Below are positions 8,076 through 15,735 of a stretch of DNA of 64,000 bases, in pieces. The notes under the pieces were generated by a model, which searched no databases, was not told the DNA's origin, and saw nothing but the letters and a program-made list of their open reading frames with translations. Position numbers and translations under genes: made by a program. This DNA is from an uncultured Alphaproteobacteria bacterium (GTDB taxonomy: Bacteria > Pseudomonadota > Alphaproteobacteria > Rs-D84): contig CALXZM010000001.1 of the NCBI GenBank assembly GCA_944393245.1, positions 124,001 to 188,000 of the forward strand. The letters are read 5' to 3'. The first letter of the stretch is position 1. Every line of letters begins with the position of its first letter.

Positions 8076-9692
8076 ATGCGTGGCGAAAATATTACTCTTT
8101 CATTTGGGACAAATATTATATATGACAATGCGGAATTTAATATTCCAGCGCGTGCCAAATGTGGAATTGTTGGCGTCAATGGCGCGGGTAAAACAACACT
8201 GTTCAAAGTAATACTGGGGCAAATAAAACTGGATGCTGGGTTTATTGATGCGGGTGGTGAAAATATAGGATATCTGCCGCAACAGGTGGAAATAGAAAAC
8301 CCCGATGTAACGGTTTGGGACTTTGTTGCTGGGGCGCGGCCGATTGCGGCGTTGGAATCCGAATTAAATGATTTATATGTTGCGCTGGCACAAAATCCAG
8401 ATGATGAAAGTATACAAAATAAAATAGACGCCGTACAAAAACGCCTGGATTATTATGATGTTTATAATGCCGAAGCCGCATTACTGGAAATCATTGAAAA
8501 TATGCAATTGACAGATTTTATTGATTTGCCAGTTGCAAAATTATCAGGTGGACAAAAGTCAAAGGTTGCGTTTGCACGACTGCTGTATTCGGTGGCGGAT
8601 TTGTTATTACTGGATGAACCAACAAATCATTTGGATGCGGCCAGCCGTGATTTTGTATGCGACTATTTGCGTCAGTACAAGGGCGGTGTTTTAATAATCA
8701 GTCACGATACAGAATTTTTGAATAAAATTGTGAACAAGATTTTATTTGTGGACAAGGTTACCCATAAAATAATCGTATTTGACGGTAACTATGACGATTA
8801 TAAAACCAAGGCCGCACAAATCCGTGCCCGTCGTGCAGCCCAAATTGCGGATGAAGAACGTCGGATAAAATACTTGTCTGATTTTGTGGCGCGCGCAAAT
8901 GCGGCCAGTCCGACAAACCACAGTATAAAAAAGGCCGGTCACACCCGGGCCGCACAGTTGCAAAAAATATTGGCGCATCGTACACAACGCGATGTGGAAT
9001 ACAGGCGGGTTAAAATGGATTTATCGCCACTGCGTGATGGGGCGCGTTTTCCGATTATGGTGGATAATCTGTGGTTCAGATATCCTGGGAAAAAGTTGTT
9101 GTACCGCAATCTGTCGTTTCATATAACCGGCGGTGAAAGGTTTTTAATTGTTGGTGAAAATGGTGCGGGTAAATCAACACTGTTGAAATTGATAATGGGG
9201 GTGTTGGTACCTGAACGTGGAACAATAGATATAAATCCAAAAACAGATATTGCATATTACGCCCAGGAACAAGAGCAATTAGATGTTAATAAAACAGTGT
9301 TGGAAAATGTGGCAATGCCTGAATATACGGATTTGCAGTTGCGGGCGGCGTTGGCAAATTTTCTGTTTTTCGATATGGATGTGTTTAAGCGTGTCGGGGT
9401 TTTGTCGCCCGGTGAACGCGCGCGCGTGGTGTTGTGCAAACTATTGTTGCGACGACCAAATATGCTGATATTGGACGAACCGACAAATCATTTGGACCCG
9501 GAAACTCAGATGATAATAGGTGATAATTTTCGGGACTTTCCAGGCACTATCATAGTGGTCAGCCATAATCCAGAATTTGTGGAACAAATCGGCATAACAC
9601 GTATGCTGGTTTTGCCCGCCGGCAGAATAGAAGATTACGACCACGAAAAGTTGGAATACTATTATTCGGTAAACAGCGGTGATGATAAATAA
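8076..9692 (+). CDS. ABC-F family ATPase (ribosome-associated type)
   Basis: 538 residues with two complete ABC cassettes and no transmembrane segment, the hallmark of ABC-F translation factors such as Uup and EttA. Cassette 1 has Walker A GVNGAGKTT (33-41), signature LSGGQ (about 155) and LLLDEPTNHLD (about 175). A charged linker follows (about 240-300). Cassette 2 has GENGAGKST (about 360), an altered signature LSPGE (about 445) and LILDEPTNHLD (about 463). Which ABC-F subfamily it belongs to cannot be settled by eye. There is no clear ribosome-binding site before the ATG. Confidence 0.88.
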   Translation: MRGENITLSFGTNIIYDNAEFNIPARAKCGIVGVNGAGKTTLFKVILGQIKLDAGFIDAGGENIGYLPQQVEIENPDVTVWDFVAGARPIAALESELNDLYVALAQNPDDESIQNKIDAVQKRLDYYDVYNAEAALLEIIENMQLTDFIDLPVAKLSGGQKSKVAFARLLYSVADLLLLDEPTNHLDAASRDFVCDYLRQYKGGVLIISHDTEFLNKIVNKILFVDKVTHKIIVFDGNYDDYKTKAAQIRARRAAQIADEERRIKYLSDFVARANAASPTNHSIKKAGHTRAAQLQKILAHRTQRDVEYRRVKMDLSPLRDGARFPIMVDNLWFRYPGKKLLYRNLSFHITGGERFLIVGENGAGKSTLLKLIMGVLVPERGTIDINPKTDIAYYAQEQEQLDVNKTVLENVAMPEYTDLQLRAALANFLFFDMDVFKRVGVLSPGERARVVLCKLLLRRPNMLILDEPTNHLDPETQMIIGDNFRDFPGTIIVVSHNPEFVEQIGITRMLVLPAGRIEDYDHEKLEYYYSVNSGDDK

Positions 9693-10166
9693 TTTTCAAC
9701 CAGTAATTGAATTTTTATAATTATCCTTGTTTTTATATTGCGGGATTTTTGTGTATTGTTCAATTATAAAGAGAATTTAGTATTTATTTTGTAACGCCGT
9801 GCGATAATATCGATATTTGAATACGGTTGTGATAATTAAATAGAATATTTATAAATATTCAATTATAACGGGAAAATGTGTTTGGTTTTGTTAGTTGGTT
9901 GTCTTTTAATTGTTTTTTATCTATTTTGTTTCTTATATGTTGTAAATATTGATAGTAATAACTTGTGTTTAAGTAAAAGTTGAATTTTTATAATTATTCT
10001 TGTTTTTTATAAAACGGGATTTTTATATATTATTCAATTATAACAAGAATTTGATGTTTGTTTTATAATACTATGCTGTAATATTGATGTTTTAATATTA
10101 TTGCAGAAGTAAAGTAGAATAGTTATAAATAATCAACTATAACAAGAAAATGCATTTGGTTTTATA
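9693..10166. repeat. AT-rich non-coding region with a degenerate direct repeat
   Basis: About 470 bp without a gene, visibly poorer in G and C than the genes around it. A unit of about 185 bp at 9707-9890 recurs at 9980-10164, offset 273 bp, with scattered differences. Each copy starts TTGAATTTTTATAATTAT and ends with TTTGGTTTT. Inside, the motif CAATTATAAC(A/G)(A/G)GAA appears near 9760, 9859, 10036 and, as CAACTATAACAAGAA, near 10133. It marks the left border of the accessory island and may be an old attachment or regulatory array. Confidence 0.6.
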
Positions 10167-10349
10167 GTGATTAAATCGAATGTGTTTGTGTTTTATATAG
10201 CTGTGACTAATGTCAGTATGAACACAATCGGCAAATCATTGGGGCATAAATCAACCAGCACAACAATGGTCTATGCCCGCATGTCCGCTGACCCCGTCCG
10301 TGAATCTATGCAAAAAGCCACGGATAAGATGTTGGAGTTGAGTAAATAA
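10167..10349 (+). pseudogene. Tyrosine-recombinase (phage integrase) C-terminal remnant
   Basis: Only the last 50 or so residues of a tyrosine recombinase remain. IGKSLGHKSTSTTMVYAR carries the conserved LGH (catalytic His region) and the T-x-x-YA tyrosine nucleophile context, followed by a helical tail ending MLELSK. The upstream two thirds (Arg box, Lys) are missing, and the sequence before residue 15 does not look integrase-like. It is a decayed mobilisation gene at the left edge of the 10-14 kb island. Confidence 0.75.
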
Positions 10350-10425
10350 TATAAACAAGACTTTTATCTAGACAATATAGTTAAATATTATTATTCTAAA
10401 AATATTTATACAAGAAGGATTTAAA

Positions 10426-11454
10426 ATGGAAGATATAGATTTGATAACAAAAGAAATAGAAAATGATGAAGAGGATTTATATCTTCAGTATGATATAACA
10501 AGTTATCCTGCTTTTTATCCTTTGGAAACGATTTCAAAATACTATGATGTAAATAATGGTGTTTTTATTGTCCCTGATTTTCAACGCAAAGCTGTGTGGG
10601 ATGAGAAAAGGCAGTCATTGTTAATTGAATCCTTTTTAATTGGACTTCCTGTTCCTCCAATATTTCTTTTTACAGAGAATGGTAGTCAATTTAAGATAGT
10701 TGATGGGTTGCAACGAATTCATACTGTTAATGCATTTTTAAATAATGAGTTAAAATTAAAAGGATTGAATTCTAAGAGTCCATATAATAATAAATTATTT
10801 GCAGAATTAGATAAAGAAACACAAAATCGTTTAAACAATGTTGTTTTACCAGCAACAATCATTCGGCAATCACAGCCAAATGATGATAGCAGTATTTATA
10901 AAATATTTGAAAGATTAAATACCGGTGGAGAAAAGTTAAATAATATGGAAGTTCGTCGGTGTATTGCTTATGGTACATTTTTGAAGTTATTGGAAGATGT
11001 AAATAAAACATCGGCATGGAAGCAAATATTAGCTCCGTCAGAAGTGGCATCTAAACGTTTTTTGGATTTAGAGTTATTGTTAAGATGTTTCGCTCTTTAT
11101 GATGAAAAATACACATCTCCCATGAAGTCATATTTAAATACTTATATGGAGCGTAACAAGAATATAGATAAATCAAATATTGCAAGTTTGTTTGTTAGGG
11201 CTTGCGATAGAATTGTTGCGGAAATTGGAGATAAACCTTTCCATGTAGCTACTAATAGAGCAAATTATTCAATATTAGATTCTGTCGTGGTAAATTTAAT
11301 GAAAAATATAAATATGACGAATTTGTTGGACAAATATAACCGATTAAGGGAAGATAAAGATATACAAGAAAGATTATTTTCCGGGCAGGGAACTATGTCA
11401 ACAAAAGCTGTAAATGAAAGACTAGAATATGTACGGAACTTATTTGCAGATTAA
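10426..11454 (+). CDS. DUF262 family protein (GmrS-like / ParB-fold NTPase-nuclease)
   Basis: 342 residues. The DUF262 signature is clear: VPDFQRKAVWDE (49-60), LPVPPIFLF (74-82) and VDGLQRIHTVNAFL (92-105), the DGQQR-type motif of a ParB/sulfiredoxin fold. In GmrSD-type type IV restriction this domain hydrolyses nucleotide and controls cleavage. Here the C-terminal HNH nuclease domain of full GmrSD is absent. AGA/AGG arginine codons and low GC differ from neighbouring core genes, suggesting transfer. The ribosome-binding site AGAAGGA precedes the ATG. It pairs with the HEPN gene 10 bp downstream. Confidence 0.82.
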   Translation: MEDIDLITKEIENDEEDLYLQYDITSYPAFYPLETISKYYDVNNGVFIVPDFQRKAVWDEKRQSLLIESFLIGLPVPPIFLFTENGSQFKIVDGLQRIHTVNAFLNNELKLKGLNSKSPYNNKLFAELDKETQNRLNNVVLPATIIRQSQPNDDSSIYKIFERLNTGGEKLNNMEVRRCIAYGTFLKLLEDVNKTSAWKQILAPSEVASKRFLDLELLLRCFALYDEKYTSPMKSYLNTYMERNKNIDKSNIASLFVRACDRIVAEIGDKPFHVATNRANYSILDSVVVNLMKNINMTNLLDKYNRLREDKDIQERLFSGQGTMSTKAVNERLEYVRNLFAD

Positions 11455-11464
11455 GAATTTATAA

Positions 11465-11911
11465 ATGTTAAAAGAGTCTGAAAAATTATTTCAAGATATT
11501 AATAATATAATTGTTGCAATCAATGATGTTCCTGTTGATTTGTCTTTAATTAAGGCTGCATGTACAGAATGTATAATAATAAAATTATTCGCGGAGTTTG
11601 AAAAAACTTTAAAAAAAGAAATCATATATAAATATTTAGCAAATGATAGAAAAAAGGCACTTGATTTACTTAATGCTGACTCACATAAAATGCCTAAATC
11701 TTTAAAAGAATTTATAGATAAAATAACTAAAGATAACATAGGAGATATTGAATGTATGCAAAAAATGCGAAATTTAGATATCGTTAGAAATAATAGTGTA
11801 GCACATACGTCAGCTTTGTGCCAGAGTATTGCTTGGGAAGAATTACCTTCATATATAGAAAAAGCTAATATTTTTTTAGATCAAGTAAAGCAATATTTAG
11901 AAGGTAATTAA
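11465..11911 (+). CDS. HEPN-domain protein (putative RNase partner of DUF262 protein)
   Basis: 148 residues, all helical. The stretch IVRNNSVAH (R108 to H114) is the R-x(4-6)-H catalytic motif of HEPN ribonucleases, and the overall layout resembles the RiboL-PSP/MAE_28990 HEPN group. It lies 10 bp after the DUF262 gene in the same operon, with the same AT-rich codon usage. By analogy with other HEPN pairs it could be the toxic or effector RNase, with the DUF262 protein acting as sensor or regulator. That role is inference. Confidence 0.7.
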   Translation: MLKESEKLFQDINNIIVAINDVPVDLSLIKAACTECIIIKLFAEFEKTLKKEIIYKYLANDRKKALDLLNADSHKMPKSLKEFIDKITKDNIGDIECMQKMRNLDIVRNNSVAHTSALCQSIAWEELPSYIEKANIFLDQVKQYLEGN

Positions 11912-11918
11912 TAAATAT

Positions 11919-13088
11919 TTAACCTTTATTTTCGGTTTCAAAGTCTTCGTATGTGCCGAGTTTTTTGAAATTGATGTTATAGCTACCGTCAGTATTTTTT
12001 GATATTTCTATGCTATCAATACCCTTGCGGATGAGTGTATTATAAGTCAATAATTGTCCCTCGGGTAAGCGCAGGACTTGGCGCAATAACCATTTGCCTA
12101 AATCTTTATTGGGGTTGCTCATAAGGGCTTTGCCACCGTCTTGACATACCTTAGCGGACAAGACAGTTTTGGCACTATCTGGCAAAATCAAATTAAATGG
12201 TATATCTCTGCCTGGAAAGAAGCGAGGATATACTTTATGTATCCATGCGGGAATTGGAATATATATTTCATCTGGGTCGCGTGTACGTCCCAGCGCATTC
12301 CATTGATTAAGGCCGCTTCTTTCCGGTACGCTCTTTATGCCACCGCGAGCCGAATATAACGGTAATACAACCCTTCCAACAATATTTGTGGTCGGGGCAA
12401 TCGTTTCTGTTAGTTTTGTGGCGGGTATTTCTTCATACAACAGGTCGTATAAAACCGTATATGGGTCTTCGTATATGGGGACTTCAAAGTCTGCTAATGT
12501 ATCAACATTAAATTTCTTGAATAGCGTTGATTTAGCGATATTAAAGCAGTATTCGTTATGGCGGTCGTTAAAATAGATTGTGTTATCTGTGTGTTTTTTG
12601 ATTCCGTTTATGTTTGGGATATCTATTAAATCCATACCGGTTTCATATATAATAAACCTTTTGTCTGTACGAACAACGCAATGATAAAGCAATTTTTCTA
12701 ATTCAACACCTGTTATATCCACTGTTGTCTTAATGCGTTGGTTGCGCAGGTCTGCAATCGTATTGATAAGTTTCCGAATGTCCGTTTGTTCTGCATTAGC
12801 AAATAAACTACGCTGACGATTAAATTCGGCTATTTTTTCAATGCAACTGCCGTTTTTATACAGGAATGTCTTTAATCCAATACCATAATCACCCTTTGAT
12901 GCGTCTATTGATATATCGCTACGTGCTAAATTTGTTGCTTTAAATGCCCTGCAAAAGATGTTTTCGGCCATTCTGTAATACAGGTATGGAATATCGCTGT
13001 CGCTTGATAATCTGGATAAAGAGCCAACAATTCGCAGTAATTGCTTATATTCGTTTTGTAAAGAAGGGATTTGAGAGTCGTAGAACAA
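11919..13088 (-). CDS. Putative type II restriction endonuclease with C-terminal B3-like domain
   Basis: 389 residues, coupled to the methyltransferase: TTG start directly after the methylase stop, with AGAAGG nine bases upstream. Residues about 40-95 (YRMAENIF ... SDISIDA ... GIGLKTF) look like the core of a restriction nuclease, probably PD-(D/E)XK-like. Residues about 245-370 (VPERSGLNQWNALGR, IPIPAWIHK, MSNPNKDLGKWLLR) resemble the B3-type DNA-recognition domain of NgoFVII/BfiI-like enzymes. I see no HKD (phospholipase-D) motif. The recognition site is unknown. Neither domain is certain from motifs alone, but the linkage is strong evidence for restriction. Confidence 0.65.
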   Translation of the reverse strand: MFYDSQIPSLQNEYKQLLRIVGSLSRLSSDSDIPYLYYRMAENIFCRAFKATNLARSDISIDASKGDYGIGLKTFLYKNGSCIEKIAEFNRQRSLFANAEQTDIRKLINTIADLRNQRIKTTVDITGVELEKLLYHCVVRTDKRFIIYETGMDLIDIPNINGIKKHTDNTIYFNDRHNEYCFNIAKSTLFKKFNVDTLADFEVPIYEDPYTVLYDLLYEEIPATKLTETIAPTTNIVGRVVLPLYSARGGIKSVPERSGLNQWNALGRTRDPDEIYIPIPAWIHKVYPRFFPGRDIPFNLILPDSAKTVLSAKVCQDGGKALMSNPNKDLGKWLLRQVLRLPEGQLLTYNTLIRKGIDSIEISKNTDGSYNINFKKLGTYEDFETENKG

Positions 13089-14042
13089 TTATGACACCTT
13101 CTTTATAGCCTTCATTATTTCTTTTGCAACAGTCTCTATAACAGGTACAGATACAGAATTACCAAACTGTTTGTATAAGGCCGAATTTGCTATGTCCGGA
13201 AATTTATAAGTTTCTGGGAATCCTTGAAATCTGGCGCATTCACGTGGGGTTAGTTTGCGTACTCCTTTGGAATCCAAGACCAATGGAACATTATGTCCGC
13301 CCATTCCCATATTTGCGGTTAATGTCGGGCATACGTTATTTTTATTCTCGCGTAAATAAACTCTTCGCCACTGATAAACAGTGCAACGATTAGTCATTTC
13401 TTTCTTTAAAATAGAATAAAATGGGGTTTTGTTGTCATAATAATATTTTTCATCTGTGCTATCATCCAATAAATCGCAGATTGCTTTGTGCTTGGTTGTC
13501 TTTTTGGGAAATTCAAATGCTTCATATACCGCCTTGTTTTTAAAGGCAATGATATAAATACGTTCTCTATTTTGTGGAACGTCAGAATATTCACAAGTGT
13601 TTAATACTTTATGTTTTACATAATATCCACGTTTTTCCAATTCGTGCAGAATGACTTTGAATGTATTGCCATTATCATGACGTTCAAGGTTCTTAACGTT
13701 TTCCAAAAATAGGTATTTTGGATGAATAGAATCAACAAAGCGCATAATATCAAAAAATAAAGTACCACGAGTATCACCAAAACCTTTGCGATAGCCTGCT
13801 ATGCTGAACGCCTGACATGGGAATCCGGCGGCCAACATATCAACTTTGGGTAAATTATCTGGGTTTAATTTCTGAATTTCACATTTATATAATTTGTGCT
13901 TGAAATTGGTAGAGTATGTTTTACAGGCATTTGCATCCATTTCATTGGCCCATAAAATTTTAAATCCTGCACGTTTTAGCCCCAATGCAATACCGCCAAT
14001 ACCTGCAAATAAGTCAGCAACAGTGATTGTAGCATGTTGCAT
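13089..14042 (-). CDS. DNA (cytosine-5-)-methyltransferase
   Basis: 317 residues. It methylates C5 of cytosine to protect host DNA from the adjacent restriction enzyme. Motif I DLFAGIGG is at 10-17, motif IV GFPCQAFS has the catalytic Cys at about 76, motif VI ENV is at 114-116, motif VIII has QNRERIYII, and the C-terminal motifs IX/X are RECARFQGFP and QFGNSVSVPV. The target-recognition region between VIII and IX is short, as in Dcm-like type II enzymes. I chose the ATG at 14042 (MQHATITV); the frame is open further upstream into the terminator. The target sequence cannot be read from the protein. Confidence 0.93.
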   Translation of the reverse strand: MQHATITVADLFAGIGGIALGLKRAGFKILWANEMDANACKTYSTNFKHKLYKCEIQKLNPDNLPKVDMLAAGFPCQAFSIAGYRKGFGDTRGTLFFDIMRFVDSIHPKYLFLENVKNLERHDNGNTFKVILHELEKRGYYVKHKVLNTCEYSDVPQNRERIYIIAFKNKAVYEAFEFPKKTTKHKAICDLLDDSTDEKYYYDNKTPFYSILKKEMTNRCTVYQWRRVYLRENKNNVCPTLTANMGMGGHNVPLVLDSKGVRKLTPRECARFQGFPETYKFPDIANSALYKQFGNSVSVPVIETVAKEIMKAIKKVS

Positions 14043-14063
14043 ATTACGCCCCCTTTTTTTTGC

Positions 14064-14093
14064 GCAAAAAAAACCGCTCAACAGAGAGCGGTC
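14064..14093 (-). terminator. Terminator of the structured RNA upstream of the methylase
   Basis: On the minus strand ACCGCTC/GAGCGGT (14073-14092) is followed by TTTTTTTT. It lies about 25 bp before the methyltransferase ATG, so read-through would be needed for methylase transcription from the promoter at 14290. Confidence 0.8.
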
Positions 14094-14140
14094 GGGTGGC
14101 TTCAAGCATCAAGTAAATGCCCCGCGTTTTTGGTTTTACC

Positions 14141-14227
14141 CTATTTTATGACAACGGACACCCGACCATAGTTGGCCAGGCATAACGATGCGATTGCATC
14201 ATCACAAAAATGGATCACGATGCGCAT
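14141..14227 (-). CDS. Possible 28-residue leader peptide in the structured RNA
   Basis: The minus strand has ATG at 14227 and TAG at 14141-14143, reading MRIVIHFCDDAIASLCLANY and eight more residues. The frame stays open for about 18 further codons upstream, to TAATAA near the promoter. There is no convincing ribosome-binding site. It may be a remnant of a larger gene or a regulatory peptide, or chance. Confidence 0.25.
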   Translation of the reverse strand: MRIVIHFCDDAIASLCLANYGRVSVVIK

Positions 14228-14326
14228 CGCACCGTACTTGATGGGCTTGAAGGGCCCGAACCAGCGTCCCCACTGATTCAGTTTTTATTATATCATTTGT
14301 AAATGATTAAAAAAGCACTTTTTTAA

Positions 14327-14360
14327 TAAAAAACACCCCATGCTGGGGTGTTTTATTTTT
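14327..14360. terminator. Bidirectional terminator
   Basis: The stem AACACCCC/GGGGTGTT around 14336-14352 is flanked by A and T runs. It separates the island from the tRNA-fMet repeat array. Confidence 0.8.
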
Positions 14361-14364
14361 AACT

Positions 14365-14711
14365 TGGTTGCGGGGTGTGGATTTACTTCGTCACCTGAAA
14401 ATTTTTGCCAGGGGCAAACCAGCGTACTGCCGTCCGCCTAATTTCTGCGGTTGAACCACATTTCTTCTGTGGTTCAAATCCAACACAACACACGTAAAAT
14501 AAAAAACATACCACAAAGGGTATGTTCTTTATTTTAACTGGTTGCGGAGTGTGGATTTACTTCGTCACCTGGAAACCTTTGCTGGTGCAAACCGGCGTAC
14601 TGCCGTCCGCCTGGTTTCTGCGGTTGAACCACATTTCTTCTGTGGTTCAAATCCAACACAACACACGTAAAATAAAAAACATACCACAAAGGGTATGTTC
14701 TTTATTTTAAC
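14365..14711 (-). repeat. Two tandem ~173-bp units duplicating the tRNA-fMet 3' end
   Basis: The tRNA-fMet 3' end with CCA (plus-strand TGGTTGCGGAGTGTGGATTT) occurs at 14712 in the real gene, and again at 14539 and, with one change, at 14365: spacings of 173 and 174 bp. Each unit also holds, in minus-strand order, a terminator hairpin built on AACATACC/GGTATGTT, an inverted T-arm copy (GGATTTGAACCACAG), a hairpin of GAACCACA/TGTGGTTC, and an ACGCCGGTTTGC segment. The first unit lacks part of the similarity and has its own terminator at 14336. This looks like serial integration or duplication at a tRNA attachment site. Confidence 0.8.
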
Positions 14712-14788
<77 letters not shown>

Positions 14789-14802
14789 ATAAACAGCCTT
14801 TT

Positions 14803-14830
14803 ATTATATACGCTTTTTATGCAATGTCAA
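14803..14830 (-). promoter_or_regulatory. Promoter of tRNA-fMet
   Basis: On the minus strand: TTGACA, 16-bp spacer, TATAAT. The -10 ends about 14 bases before the tRNA 5' end. Confidence 0.85.
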
Positions 14831-14875
14831 TATAAATCATGTTTTTATGTCGGGGGGACTATATTCCTTAGTGTC

Positions 14876-14904
14876 TTGAATTATGATTTTTTTACTGCTA
14901 GAAT
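14876..14904 (+). promoter_or_regulatory. Promoter of the acyltransferase-lpxK-lpxC operon
   Basis: TTGAAT at 14876-14881, 17-bp spacer, TAGAAT at 14899-14904, about 28 bases before the ATG at 14933. Confidence 0.6.
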
Positions 14905-14932
14905 CCTGGGGAGTTAGTAAAGAGTTATTATT

Positions 14933-15727
14933 ATGTATCAAAAATTTAGAAAATTATGGAAGGCTTTTTGGGAGCCTGTTTTGGGACTGTCTTTCTTTCA
15001 ATGGATTGTTGCGGGACTGATGGCGTTGGCAATTTGGTTTGTGTATTTTACATGCAGAAAACGGGTTACAAATTGGGAAACGTTTAAAAAATATCGTAAA
15101 AAACCGGCTATCTTTATCTTTTGGCATGGGCGCAGTATGATGTTGTCGCCAATCGTATGTTTGGGCGGAATGCGGGCATATGCCGTTGCTTCACGACACA
15201 AGGATGGACGTATGATGGCTAAATTACAGCGTTTGTTTGGTCTGAAATCTATTTATGGCAGTACGTCAGAGGGCGGAATATCCGTTCTGCGCCAGGGTGT
15301 ACGTATTTTGCGTCAGGGGGATTATTCGATGTGCATGTCCCCAGACGGGCCGGGTGGTCCATCGTTACGTGTTCAAGATGGGGCGTTATATTTTGCTAAA
15401 ATGACGGGGGCACCAATTATTCCAGTATGTTATTCTGCATCGCATGCGTGGTTTCAAAATCGGTGGGACAGGTATTTGGTCGCATTGCCTTTTTCTTTGA
15501 TAACATGTAAGGTTGGGGAACCTGTATTTATAGATTCCAAGATTTCGGCGGACGAATTTGAAGCGGTACGCAAAAAAATAGAAAATATAATGGTGCGTCA
15601 GGTTCGGGAAATGGATGGGGAATTTGATTTGTTTAAAGTTGAACAGGATTTAACATCTGTTGAATTTAAAAATAAATTGCGTGCTGAACGAGAGGCTAAA
15701 AAAGCCAACAAGCGGGCACGAAAATAG
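14933..15727 (+). CDS. DUF374 / lysophospholipid acyltransferase-family protein
   Basis: 264 residues with an N-terminal hydrophobic anchor (about 22-42). The DUF374 pattern is visible: FIFWHGRSMML (HG catalytic region, about 62-72), the GSTSEGGISVLRQ loop (about 102-114) and SPDGPGGPSLRVQDG (about 136-150). Such proteins resemble LpxL/M-type acyltransferases and lie beside lipid A genes in alphaproteobacteria. Here it immediately precedes lpxK, so a role in lipid A or inner-membrane acyl transfer is likely. The exact substrate is unknown. Confidence 0.82.
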   Translation: MYQKFRKLWKAFWEPVLGLSFFQWIVAGLMALAIWFVYFTCRKRVTNWETFKKYRKKPAIFIFWHGRSMMLSPIVCLGGMRAYAVASRHKDGRMMAKLQRLFGLKSIYGSTSEGGISVLRQGVRILRQGDYSMCMSPDGPGGPSLRVQDGALYFAKMTGAPIIPVCYSASHAWFQNRWDRYLVALPFSLITCKVGEPVFIDSKISADEFEAVRKKIENIMVRQVREMDGEFDLFKVEQDLTSVEFKNKLRAEREAKKANKRARK

Positions 15728-15735
15728 GATTGAAT

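Larger units (their letters stand above)
14064..14281 (-). ncRNA. Candidate structured RNA / attenuator leader before the RM genes
   Basis: A TATAAT-type -10 box (14287-14292, minus) precedes about 215 nt that end in a strong terminator. Two long complementary pairs are visible: 14237-14252 with 14100-14113, and 14159-14167 with 14090-14098. They cross each other, which would make a pseudoknot. The second pair overlaps the terminator stem at 14090-14092, so the two structures compete. This resembles an attenuator controlling the methylase and restriction genes, or a free-standing RNA. It matches no RNA family I know. Confidence 0.45.

Noticed and set aside
10167-10349. Complete small recombinase gene
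   Set aside because: Only the C-terminal His/Tyr part is present; the catalytic arginines are missing and no upstream integrase-like sequence is visible in any frame.
14064-14281. tmRNA identity for the RNA before the methylase
   Set aside because: No tag-peptide ending, no tRNA-like acceptor and T-arm that pair, and no CCA end.
14365-14711. Possible CRISPR array in the tandem repeats
   Set aside because: Only two to three units of about 173 bp, nearly identical throughout, with tRNA 3' ends; no short repeat/unique spacer pattern and no cas genes.
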